A stretch of DNA of 17,779 nt, taken from NCBI GenBank assembly GCA_039715165.1, contig JBDLHX010000046.1:1-17779 (forward strand). The letters run 5' to 3'. Both the position numbers and the translations under genes were made by a program. Each line of letters starts with the position of its first letter. The stretch's first letter is position 1. Positions 1 to 6,363 of this stretch are shown in pieces. This stretch comes from JAHEEL01 sp039715165. Lineage in GTDB: Bacteria > Actinomycetota > Acidimicrobiia > Spongiisociales > UBA5794. The notes under the pieces were generated by a model. It made no database searches, was not told the DNA's origin, and saw nothing but the letters and a program-made list of their open reading frames with translations.

Positions 1-1165
1 CCGGGAACGCTGCAGCCACCGCAGCGGTCGTCGCTTCCTGGTCGGCGACATCGAAGTTGATCTCGCCGGATCCAGCGTACGGCTCATACGCGGCGCGGAG
101 TTCGGAGAGCGGTCGCCCGTCCTCAGAGAGGACCTGGAGGAGCACGAGCATGGCGAGAATCCCCGAGTCGGCGCGGTAGTTGTCCCGGAAGTAGTAGTGA
201 CCGGAGTGCTCACCTCCGAATACGGCGCCGGTCTCCTTCATCACCTGTTTGATGAATGAGTGCCCCACCCGGGTTCGGACGGGGACGCCGCCTGCCGCCG
301 TCACCCGCTCCGGCACGGCCTTCGAGCAGATGAGGTTGTAGACGATCGAGGCTCCGGGCTCCCGCTTCAGGAACCAGTCGGCGATGATCGCGGTCGTGGT
401 GCTTCCGGGCAGCGGCACGCCCCGGTCGTCGATGAAGAACGCACGGTCGGCGTCGCCGTCGAACGCGACGCCGAGGTCGGGGTGCTCGGCTTCCATGAGA
501 GCGAGAAGGTCCTCGAGGTTCTCCGGACGCAGCGGATCTGCCGGGTGGTTCGGGAACGTCCCGTCCGGCTCGAGGTAGAGACCGAGGAGATGGGCGGGCA
601 GACGACCGAACACGGTTGGGATCGCAACACCGGCCATGCCGTTCCCACCGTCGGCTGCAACGGTCAGCTCGGAGAACGCGGCGACGTCTACGACGCTGAA
701 GAGATGATCGACGTACCCGGCGAGGACATCAACCCCTTCGACGTGCCCCGGCGTTTCAGCTCGCGGGCGCCCCTCCGTTGCGATGCTCTTGATATCGGTG
801 AGCCCCGTGTCCTCACCGACCGGAGCAGCGCCGGGAAGGCAGAACTTCAGGCCGTTGTACTCGGGCGGGTTGTGGGACGCCGTTACGACGACGCCGGGCA
901 GGTTCATCGAGCCCGATGCGTAGTAGAGCGCGTCGGTCGTGATTTCGCCGATGTCGACGACATCCACGCCGGAGCCCGTGATCCCTTCGATGAGAGCGGC
1001 GGCGATCGCCGGAGACGACGTGCGGCAGTCCCGCCCCACGGTGATCCGGTCGGCACCGGTGAAGTGGGCGAATCCACACCCGATCCGTCTCGCGGTCTCC
1101 TCGTCGATCTGGGACGGGTAGAGGCCACGCACGTCGTACGCCTTGAAGATGGTGTCGAGGTCCAT
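1..1165 (-). CDS. manB: Phosphomannomutase/phosphoglucomutase (3' end cut by window edge)
   Basis: Alpha-D-phosphohexomutase, interconverting hexose-6-phosphate and hexose-1-phosphate to feed GDP-mannose or UDP-glucose for cell-envelope glycans (cytoplasmic). I translated 388 residues by hand. Visible landmarks are the phosphoserine loop TASHNP (95-100, Ser97), the Mg-binding loop DGDADR (236-241), GHSFIK (301-306) and the sugar-binding loop GEHSGH (318-323). Family members are usually about 450-460 residues, so roughly the last 65-70 residues, including the C-terminal phosphate-binding domain, lie outside the window. The ATG at 1165-1163 has no Shine-Dalgarno sequence but has TACAAT exactly 7 nt upstream, suggesting a leaderless transcript. 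It lies 110 bp downstream of gtrA on the same strand. In actinomycetes a manB gene commonly sits next to DUF3499; here several envelope genes separate the two. Whether mannose or glucose is the preferred substrate cannot be told from the sequence. Confidence 0.93.
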   Translation of the reverse strand, partial: MDLDTIFKAYDVRGLYPSQIDEETARRIGCGFAHFTGADRITVGRDCRTSSPAIAAALIEGITGSGVDVVDIGEITTDALYYASGSMNLPGVVVTASHNPPEYNGLKFCLPGAAPVGEDTGLTDIKSIATEGRPRAETPGHVEGVDVLAGYVDHLFSVVDVAAFSELTVAADGGNGMAGVAIPTVFGRLPAHLLGLYLEPDGTFPNHPADPLRPENLEDLLALMEAEHPDLGVAFDGDADRAFFIDDRGVPLPGSTTTAIIADWFLKREPGASIVYNLICSKAVPERVTAAGGVPVRTRVGHSFIKQVMKETGAVFGGEHSGHYYFRDNYRADSGILAMLVLLQVLSEDGRPLSELRAAYEPYAGSGEINFDVADQEATTAAVAAAFP

Positions 1166-1172
1166 GGCGCCG

Positions 1173-1178
1173 ATTGTA
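1173..1178 (-). promoter_or_regulatory. -10 box (TACAAT) for leaderless manB
   Basis: TACAAT read on the minus strand, five of six matches to TATAAT, followed by exactly 7 nt and then the manB ATG. Transcription would therefore begin at or next to the start codon. No convincing -35 hexamer is visible at the usual distance. Confidence 0.55.
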
Positions 1179-1225
1179 CGGTCACGCGGGTTTGGGGGAA
1201 CAGTCCACGGCTCGTGTCCCTCGAC

Positions 1226-1256
1226 CGTTCCTGAACGCGACGTTTCGGCAGAACGT
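1226..1256 (-). terminator. Tandem inverted repeats downstream of gtrA
   Basis: Two adjacent small inverted repeats lie in the 110-bp gap between gtrA and manB. CGTTC-CT-GAACG is at 1226-1237, and ACGTT-7 nt-AACGT is at 1240-1256. They begin about 20 nt past the gtrA stop. There is no U-tract, so intrinsic termination is uncertain; they could equally be a protein-binding site. Confidence 0.3.
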
Positions 1257-1275
1257 GTGGATGCGACCGCAGACG

Positions 1276-1728
1276 TCAGGCGACGCTGTTCTCTTGCTCC
1301 TCGATGGCCTTGCCGAACACGATGTCGCGGTACGACGCAAATTTCGGCAGGAGGATCACGAGCGCCGTGACGAGGTAGACGCCATTTGCGGCGAGCTTCG
1401 TGAGCGGTCCGAACCAGGTCTCCGCACCCCACATGGCGCCTGCCGTCCCCGCCCACGCGGCGAGATTCACGAGGTAGAAGTGCATCGTCTCACGGCCCGA
1501 GACCTTCCCGTCCTTCAGATCGAACGTCCAGGATCGGTTGAGGAGGTACGACATGAACGTCGTGAGAGCGAACGCAACGCTCACGGCGAGCACCGACCAC
1601 CAACCGATCCAGAGGAGGATGTTGAACAGCGTGAACGACACGATCGTGTTCGCGATGCCGACGAGCCCGACCTTGACGAACTGGCTGAACGCCTCTCTTG
1701 TCAGGAAGCTGGCCAGGTAGCGCTTCAT
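1276..1728 (-). CDS. GtrA family membrane protein
   Basis: A 150-residue protein with four predicted transmembrane segments (about 16-40, 44-63, 83-104 and 110-130). It has the GtrA/DPMS1-like family pattern: a FVKVGLVG stretch at 17-24 and the NRSWTF motif at 64-69 after helix 2. GtrA-family proteins are thought to translocate or assist transfer of polyprenyl-phosphate-linked sugars across the cytoplasmic membrane for glycan modification. The ATG overlaps the stop codon of the upstream 732-residue membrane protein by 4 nt (ATGA), so the two are almost certainly co-translated. That fits a flippase paired with a GT-C-like transferase. No cytoplasmic GT2 that would make the lipid-linked sugar lies immediately beside it. 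Family assignment is confident; the transported sugar is unknown. Confidence 0.88.
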   Translation of the reverse strand: MKRYLASFLTREAFSQFVKVGLVGIANTIVSFTLFNILLWIGWWSVLAVSVAFALTTFMSYLLNRSWTFDLKDGKVSGRETMHFYLVNLAAWAGTAGAMWGAETWFGPLTKLAANGVYLVTALVILLPKFASYRDIVFGKAIEEQENSVA

Positions 1729-3923
1729 CCGGCGTCCTCCGGCTGGGCGAGCTTGCGGCGTCGGTACACATAGGTCGCGAGACCGACGAACACCATGAGG
1801 GTGAGGGCCATACCGAAGTTCTCGGCAGACGTGTTCTTGAACTCAAGCACGACGTGCTCACTCGTGGGAACGACGATCATGAGCGACGGCGCCGCCCGAT
1901 ACGGACCCTCTGCCCCCTCAGCGGCCCAGTTGGGGAAGTACGACACCTTGACGAGATGAGGCACGCCGATCGCGGTCGTCGTGAACTCGATCCGGTGATC
2001 GTCTTGAACGATGTTGCTCACGAACCCGGTGGCCGGATACGGCACCACGCTGCGGAGACGATCGTCGACATCGTCGACCCGGACCCATTCGTCCGGGCCG
2101 TCCTCCACGAGCCAGTGATCGAGGTGATTGATGTCGTCGTACCACTCGAGAGAGGGCTCCAGGAAGTCCCCACCGCCGCTCCACACGGCCGGCTCCACGG
2201 TCGCAACGTCAACGAGCTCGGCGTGAGGCATGGCGAAGATCGTCCACGGTCCGGCGATTCCGATCTCTTCGAGACCGGCAAGCCCCGCCTCTTCCGCTGC
2301 CTTCTCGGTGAAGCTCACGAGATAGGCGACGTCGTACACCGCAAGGTGCTCGATGGCCCGCTCCACGTTGAGGCCGCGATAGTCGATGCCGCGAACAGGG
2401 TTCGAAGGACGCTCGCTCACCTCGGACGCATTGAGGAAGTGGAACGGCGTGGAGAGAGACGACTCGAAGACGAGGCCCTCCATCGACGGATGGCCCTCGC
2501 TCCAGTAGGGGAACAGCATCAGAGCCATCGGCGTCCCATACTTGTTCATGTCGCTGTTCACCTCCCACATCACCCTGCCGGGCGGCAGCTCGTCGACGGC
2601 TTCCAGGAGCGTTCGATACTCGCCGTAGTCGGCCTTGCCTTCGTAGCCCTCGAAGTTCCACTTGACCCAACCGGGGACGTCGTGGATCGAGAAGATGGTC
2701 GCCACGAACACGATGAGGCCGGCACCAAGCACGCCCCACACCATCACCGGCCAACGCCGAGGGAGCCGGCGCGAGAGCTCATAGGCGGCGAGCCCGAGAG
2801 CGAGGCCGGCGAAGACGTACACACCGAAGTACCAGTACGGGAGCAGACGGGCGTTGTAGAGGATCGTGATGCCCATCTTCGGGAGCAGGAAGTAGCCGGC
2901 CAGCGGACCCAGGGTGAGCCAGGTGAGCACCGTGACGTCATCACGGCGAAGCATCGTCCAGATCATGCCGACGAGAGCGACGGCGAGAACCGGGATGAGT
3001 TCGCCGGGGAGCGGAGACCCGGGGTTGGAATCCCCGATGATGTGCTTCACCGGCGCCCACCCCATGTCCGTCGTCATGCCCTGGAGGACGCGAATCCCGA
3101 GCGGGAGCGCCCAAAAGGCGCTGATTGCGAAGCCGACGATCCACGACGACACAACGGTGCGGGGCCCGTTCCGCTTGAACAGAAGGGACGCCGAGACGAC
3201 AACGACGACGATCGTCGTGACGATGTGAGTGAGCGCCGTCAACGCGAGGACGATGCCGGCCCACGGGGTGAAGCGTCGCCCGAGCCTCGTGTCTCTCGCC
3301 ACGAGACCGAGGTACACAATCGACAGGGCAAACGACCATGAGAAGGAGAACTCGCCGGCGAGCGTCGACTTGATGTTGGCCCCGAAGATCGAGAAGCTCT
3401 CCATGAACACGTACATCGAGCCGGTGAGCGCTGCCAGGGCCGAGATCGGGCGGGAGAATCCGAGGAGACGCACGAAGACGTACGTGGCGGCCGGCAGCGC
3501 TACGAGGCCGACGACCGTGACGAGTTTGAAGGCGACGCCGTAGGGCAGCAGGATGTCGAGCAGGACGGTCACGAGAGCGGGGATGGGGAAGTAGAAGTAG
3601 AGCGCGGGGAAGCCGGCGTACCAGCTGTTCGACCAGCCGAAGAGGCGTCCCGACGGCAGGAGCACGTCGCGCAGGACCTGTGGGATCAGGACGTGTGCGC
3701 CCATGTCCCCTCCGGTCGGCGTATTCGCTGCGAGGATCTGCGGGAACCGGATGAGTGGGCCCGATCCGATCACGCCGAGGAATCCGGACATGATGAGGAT
3801 GATGAGCAGGGTCGGAGCGCCGACGAGAACGGCGATCACCCAGGTCGGCACTCGTCGGTCGGCGGGATCCTCGAGAGGGCGTGGATCGAGATCGGGAACC
3901 GTGGGCGCGATCGGGGGTGTCAC
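1725..3923 (-). CDS. Multi-pass membrane protein, GT-C-like (6-pyruvoyl-tetrahydropterin synthase-related membrane domain)
   Basis: A 732-residue integral membrane protein. After a cytoplasmic Pro-rich N-terminus there is a first helix at about 28-52, then an external loop with D73 and H77 (GGDMGAH), then GWSNSWYAGFP (96-106) and YFYFPIPAL. This layout matches the PTPS-related membrane domain family, which resembles GT-C glycosyltransferases or YfhO-like proteins. There are roughly eleven or twelve helices, a large extracytoplasmic domain (about 410-700) and a last helix followed by RRRK near the C-terminus. The likely role is transfer of sugars from polyprenyl carriers onto an envelope polymer; this is inferred from fold and neighbours. 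The start is GTG at 3923 with no Shine-Dalgarno, and TAGCCT sits exactly 7 nt upstream. Its stop overlaps the gtrA start. The family's pterin-related name does not mean a role in pterin chemistry here. Confidence 0.78.
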   Translation of the reverse strand: MTPPIAPTVPDLDPRPLEDPADRRVPTWVIAVLVGAPTLLIILIMSGFLGVIGSGPLIRFPQILAANTPTGGDMGAHVLIPQVLRDVLLPSGRLFGWSNSWYAGFPALYFYFPIPALVTVLLDILLPYGVAFKLVTVVGLVALPAATYVFVRLLGFSRPISALAALTGSMYVFMESFSIFGANIKSTLAGEFSFSWSFALSIVYLGLVARDTRLGRRFTPWAGIVLALTALTHIVTTIVVVVVSASLLFKRNGPRTVVSSWIVGFAISAFWALPLGIRVLQGMTTDMGWAPVKHIIGDSNPGSPLPGELIPVLAVALVGMIWTMLRRDDVTVLTWLTLGPLAGYFLLPKMGITILYNARLLPYWYFGVYVFAGLALGLAAYELSRRLPRRWPVMVWGVLGAGLIVFVATIFSIHDVPGWVKWNFEGYEGKADYGEYRTLLEAVDELPPGRVMWEVNSDMNKYGTPMALMLFPYWSEGHPSMEGLVFESSLSTPFHFLNASEVSERPSNPVRGIDYRGLNVERAIEHLAVYDVAYLVSFTEKAAEEAGLAGLEEIGIAGPWTIFAMPHAELVDVATVEPAVWSGGGDFLEPSLEWYDDINHLDHWLVEDGPDEWVRVDDVDDRLRSVVPYPATGFVSNIVQDDHRIEFTTTAIGVPHLVKVSYFPNWAAEGAEGPYRAAPSLMIVVPTSEHVVLEFKNTSAENFGMALTLMVFVGLATYVYRRRKLAQPEDAG

Positions 3924-3930
3924 GGTGTGA

Positions 3931-3936
3931 AGGCTA
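3931..3936 (-). promoter_or_regulatory. -10 box (TAGCCT) for leaderless GT-C-like gene
   Basis: TAGCCT read on the minus strand ends exactly 7 nt before the GTG start at 3923. It lies in the 35-bp gap after the zinc-ribbon gene. No Shine-Dalgarno sequence is present in the gap, which supports a leaderless start. No -35 consensus is evident. Confidence 0.45.
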
Positions 3937-3958
3937 GAACACGACGGTCCGAAGCGGA

Positions 3959-4159
3959 CTACTGCTCCCGGCGGGCGACATCGACGAGTGCGTCGAGTTC
4001 GAGCTGCTCGCCGTCACGATCCCACCACTTCGACTCGCACCGATGACACGAGCAGAACACGACCTCGGAGCCGTCCGGGAGCGTGAGCTCGATCTGAATC
4101 ACCGAGTTGTCGCCGCATGTCGCGCAGCGAAGGCTGCTGTTCTCGGTCTGGGTTCCCAT
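3959..4159 (-). CDS. Small zinc-ribbon-like protein, function unknown
   Basis: A 66-residue protein with cysteines C12-x2-C15 and C36-x-C38-x2-C41 separated by a short beta-rich stretch (QIELTLPDGSEVVF). This looks like a treble-clef or zinc-ribbon metal site, followed by a WWD motif and an acidic C-terminal helix. I do not recognise a named family. The ATG at 4159 has no Shine-Dalgarno, but TACGCT lies exactly 7 nt upstream, again a leaderless pattern. It is followed 35 bp later by the GT-C-like membrane gene on the same strand. It is third in a run of small Cys-containing proteins with DUF3499 and DUF6788. Coding reality is supported by the clean cysteine pattern and by the start context; function is open. 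Confidence 0.7.
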   Translation of the reverse strand: MGTQTENSSLRCATCGDNSVIQIELTLPDGSEVVFCSCHRCESKWWDRDGEQLELDALVDVARREQ

Positions 4160-4166
4160 GGGCGAC

Positions 4167-4172
4167 AGCGTA
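4167..4172 (-). promoter_or_regulatory. -10 box (TACGCT) for leaderless zinc-ribbon gene
   Basis: TACGCT on the minus strand, fitting TAnnnT, with a 7-nt spacer to the ATG at 4159. It lies just downstream of the hairpin at 4210-4247, so it could restart transcription after termination of the DUF3499-DUF6788 unit. Confidence 0.45.
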
Positions 4173-4209
4173 GCCCATCGTCGGTAGCCAGGATCGGGAA
4201 GTTCAGAAC

Positions 4210-4247
4210 AGAGAGACAGTGCCCGGGCGCGATGTCCGGGTCTCTCT
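4210..4247 (-). terminator. Hairpin after DUF6788 (probable terminator)
   Basis: AGAGAGAC (4210-4217) pairs perfectly with GTCTCTCT (4240-4247). Inside, CCGG pairs with CCGG across a bulge and a 9-nt loop. It lies 23 bp past the DUF6788 stop. On the minus strand it is followed by GTTCTGAACTT, only moderately U-rich, so it may be a terminator without a classic U-tract. The rest of the 4160-4270 gap holds degenerate CTCTACT-type repeats and the zinc-ribbon -10 box. Confidence 0.5.
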
Positions 4248-4270
4248 ACTCTTGTCTGGCTACTTGCTCT

Positions 4271-4555
4271 CTACTTCTCTGCTGCTTCTGGGACGTCTTC
4301 CATCTTGCCGAGGTAACGGGATCGGCGCCGCCCGTCCTCAGTCCAGTAGGCGTACCAATAGGGACCGTGGGGACAGCGCGTGCAGCTGTCCTTGCCACAG
4401 CGCACCATCTGCTTGCGGAGCTTGACTTCAGGACCCGAGCCGGGGAGATCGACGCCCCTGCCTTCGAGACGGGCCTTTGCCAGGATGTAGAGGCGCCGCA
4501 ACTCGTGCTCGTCCATCTCCCGGACCGCCTCGAGCACGTCTCGGTCGATCGACAT
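4271..4555 (-). CDS. DUF6788 family protein
   Basis: A 94-residue protein. The N-terminal half is a charged helical segment (about 5-35). The C-terminal half carries the family core: C53, C58, C61 and H63 in VRCGK-DSC-TRC-PHGPYWY, then a short basic strand region and RYLGK (80-84). The conserved HGPYWY and RYLG elements are what I recognise as DUF6788. Its biochemical role is not established; the Cys/His group suggests a small metal site. The start chosen is the ATG at 4555, preceded by AGGGGGC, a good ribosome-binding site. A frame-open extension up to 4744 overlaps DUF3499 out of frame and is rejected. It lies 8 bp after the DUF3499 stop, so the two form a unit. Confidence 0.78.
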   Translation of the reverse strand: MSIDRDVLEAVREMDEHELRRLYILAKARLEGRGVDLPGSGPEVKLRKQMVRCGKDSCTRCPHGPYWYAYWTEDGRRRSRYLGKMEDVPEAAEK

Positions 4556-4563
4556 CCTGCCCC

Positions 4564-4779
4564 CTAACCCTGCACGTGTCCGAAGAGCGTCGGTTGCGAA
4601 CGGCGGTCGTGGAGAACCCAGCCGACCGGCGGTTTCAAACGATCGGCATGCGCCGTGCAAAGCGGGTACCGGGTTCCCGCGTCGATCACTCCGCCCCGGT
4701 CGACGAGCCACGCCTCGCGTCGGTCGTACGCGTAGCTGAGACACGAGGTCGACAATGAGGAGCAGCGAACACAGTTCAT
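4564..4779 (-). CDS. DUF3499 family protein
   Basis: A 71-residue protein with C3-x2-C6, then CLSYAYDRREAWL (13-25), and a C-terminal YPLCTAHADRLKPPVGW (38-54) containing C41-x2-H44. The CxxC and CxxH pairs and the conserved AHADRL..P.GW segment match the actinobacterial DUF3499 family (for example Rv3258c of Mycobacterium tuberculosis, encoded beside a phosphomannomutase). Function is unknown; a zinc-binding fold is likely. The ATG at 4779 has an in-frame stop a few codons upstream, so this start is fixed. There is no clear Shine-Dalgarno, but TAACTT lies 9 nt before it. It is followed 8 bp later by DUF6788. The gap back to DUF5719 is 108 bp and contains a terminator-like hairpin, so this is probably a separate transcription unit. 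Confidence 0.85.
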   Translation of the reverse strand: MNCVRCSSLSTSCLSYAYDRREAWLVDRGGVIDAGTRYPLCTAHADRLKPPVGWVLHDRRSQPTLFGHVQG

Positions 4780-4788
4780 CGGGTCGCG

Positions 4789-4794
4789 AAGTTA
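4789..4794 (-). promoter_or_regulatory. -10-like box (TAACTT) upstream of DUF3499
   Basis: TAACTT on the minus strand, 9 nt before the DUF3499 ATG. It would give a transcript with no leader or a 1-2 nt leader. It is weaker evidence than the exact 7-nt cases. Confidence 0.35.
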
Positions 4795-4872
4795 GAGCCG
4801 ACCACGACTCGGACCAAGCATTTCGACAATGGTCTCATGATCCGGCCCCGTCGGGCACCGCGACGAGAACGA

Positions 4873-4886
4873 TGCGGCCTTCCGCA
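4873..4886 (-). terminator. Terminator-like hairpin after DUF5719
   Basis: TGCGG-AAGG-CCGCA on the minus strand: a 5-bp GC-rich stem with a 4-nt loop, starting one base past the DUF5719 stop codon. TCGTTCTCGT follows it. Position and shape suit an intrinsic terminator closing the GT2-DUF5719 unit. Confidence 0.5.
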
Positions 4887-4887
4887 G

Positions 4888-6363
4888 TCATCCGATACCG
4901 ATGCCGCCGATGAACGCCACGCCCTGGGGTCCGGCGATCGACACAGCAACCGAGACCGGCACGGTGGCGTCGATGATGACCGCGGAGTTGCCCGTCTCCG
5001 AGAGCGGGGCGATCGGGATCTCTGCGTACCGGCCCGGCTGTATGAGCACCTTCTCGACACGATTGGACGAGACGCCGAGGGGTTCCACCGTCACGGTGGC
5101 ATCGTCGCCGGTCGAATTGAGCACCCAGATCGACGTCTCGGCACCGGGAACGATTCCAAGACCCGGCACGAGCCACCGCTCACGCGGGTCCGTGGTGCCG
5201 GGCATTGCAGCAAGCCCCGTGAAGGTGGGCGGCGCGGGTGTCTCGTCGGTGGTGTCGTCACCGGTTGTCGTCGTCTCTCCGACGGTCGTCGTCGTCTCCT
5301 CGTCGGCTCCGTCGTCCGGGCTCTCGTCCTCGGGGAGGATCGCTCCGACCTTCGGGAAGGCCCCCGGCGGCCCAGCCTGAATGAGTGCGCCGATGGGCGC
5401 ATTCGAGCGGACGCGCACGGCGAAGGGCGGTTCGGCGAGATCGGCGAGGTGTATACGGGTCGGTTCGAGTGGGGAGACGATTCGCCCGTCCGCGTCGAGG
5501 ATCGGCCCGTCCGACGTGAACAGATCGATCGAGACCGTGGCGCCGACGCTGCCCGTGTTGGAGAGCACGAGCGTCGGCTCGAGACCCGGAAGGCTCGTCA
5601 CGGGGAAGTCCCACGTCGTCGACTGTCCGGTAGCCGGCCAGGACGCTTCGTCCGTCCCGTCGTTGAGCACGAACGCCGGGATCACGATTCCGCTCTCCGT
5701 CCGGATGGTCAATGTCACGATGTCGAGGAATGGGATCAGCCTCGACAGGTCCTCCGTCACCCACGAACGCCCGGGCACGTCACGGTTCTCGAAGCCCGAG
5801 AGTGTCGATCGGCCGAACTCGGAGATCGCCTCGACCGTCACCTTCGCGGGCTCGGCAAATGGGTTGAAGAGCTGGAGTTCGAGGGTGAAGCCCTCTGCCG
5901 TGATCCCGCCTGCGAGGTGCCATTCCTTTGGCACCGACACGACGCACCGATCGCCGGTGAGCATCTCCTCCGACCATGTTGCGGTTGTGGCCACAGCGGG
6001 ACCGTCATCGAACTCGACGATGCCGGGCTGGGTCCCTCGGCGGGCGATGTCGCCCTCATCGATGCTTCGTGCCCCGGGGCCGCGGAGACGGACATCCGAG
6101 ACTGCAGGATCCTCGGTCGGGTTCGGATTCGGGAGGGTGATGATCGCGTCCACGTCGACGACCGCAGCGAGATTGAACGCCGAGTCGCGCAGCGCCCCGG
6201 CGGCGGCCCACGGGCAGTACCAGGCACTCGGGTCCCCTGTTGCTCCGTCGATCTCGGACAACGGGATCTCGAAATCCGGTGGCCGATCCTCGACCGGAGG
6301 AACCTGGGACACGGCAAGCACACCGACAACGACGGCGATGATGACGGCAATCGCTCTTCTCAT
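4888..6363 (-). CDS. Secreted DUF5719 family protein
   Basis: A 491-residue exported protein. It has an N-terminal hydrophobic segment after Arg-Arg (residues 1-21), a WYCPW motif (48-52), and a second cysteine (C140) that probably forms a disulfide with C50. Repeated beta-sandwich-like stretches follow, then a Thr/Asp/Glu-rich low-complexity linker (about 345-378) before a final beta-rich domain. This matches actinobacterial DUF5719 proteins, which are encoded next to a large GT2-like membrane protein near cofD. The start chosen is the ATG at 6363, forming an ATGA overlap with the upstream stop and preceded by GGAAGG at 8-nt spacing. A GTG at 6384 would add seven residues and is less supported. 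It is likely an extracytoplasmic accessory factor for the glycan step of its partner; that role is inferred only from linkage. Confidence 0.82.
   Translation of the reverse strand: MRRAIAVIIAVVVGVLAVSQVPPVEDRPPDFEIPLSEIDGATGDPSAWYCPWAAAGALRDSAFNLAAVVDVDAIITLPNPNPTEDPAVSDVRLRGPGARSIDEGDIARRGTQPGIVEFDDGPAVATTATWSEEMLTGDRCVVSVPKEWHLAGGITAEGFTLELQLFNPFAEPAKVTVEAISEFGRSTLSGFENRDVPGRSWVTEDLSRLIPFLDIVTLTIRTESGIVIPAFVLNDGTDEASWPATGQSTTWDFPVTSLPGLEPTLVLSNTGSVGATVSIDLFTSDGPILDADGRIVSPLEPTRIHLADLAEPPFAVRVRSNAPIGALIQAGPPGAFPKVGAILPEDESPDDGADEETTTTVGETTTTGDDTTDETPAPPTFTGLAAMPGTTDPRERWLVPGLGIVPGAETSIWVLNSTGDDATVTVEPLGVSSNRVEKVLIQPGRYAEIPIAPLSETGNSAVIIDATVPVSVAVSIAGPQGVAFIGGIGIG

Noticed and set aside
260..1234. 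A 324-residue open frame on the plus strand
   Set aside because: Antisense to the phosphomannomutase, whose reading frame runs off the window edge and is supported by several catalytic motifs.
1698..3341. A 547-residue open frame on the plus strand
   Set aside because: It is antisense to the GT-C-like membrane gene, is extremely rich in Arg, Glu, His and Asp, and shows no family motif. High-GC codon structure commonly leaves such frames open.
4556..4744. A 63-residue N-terminal extension of DUF6788
   Set aside because: It overlaps DUF3499 out of frame. The ATG at 4555 has a good ribosome-binding site and gives the family length.
5240..5330. Repetitive GTCGTC/GACGAC stretch that could be a tandem repeat or CRISPR-like array
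   Set aside because: It encodes the Thr/Asp/Glu-rich linker of DUF5719; there are no spacers and no regular period.
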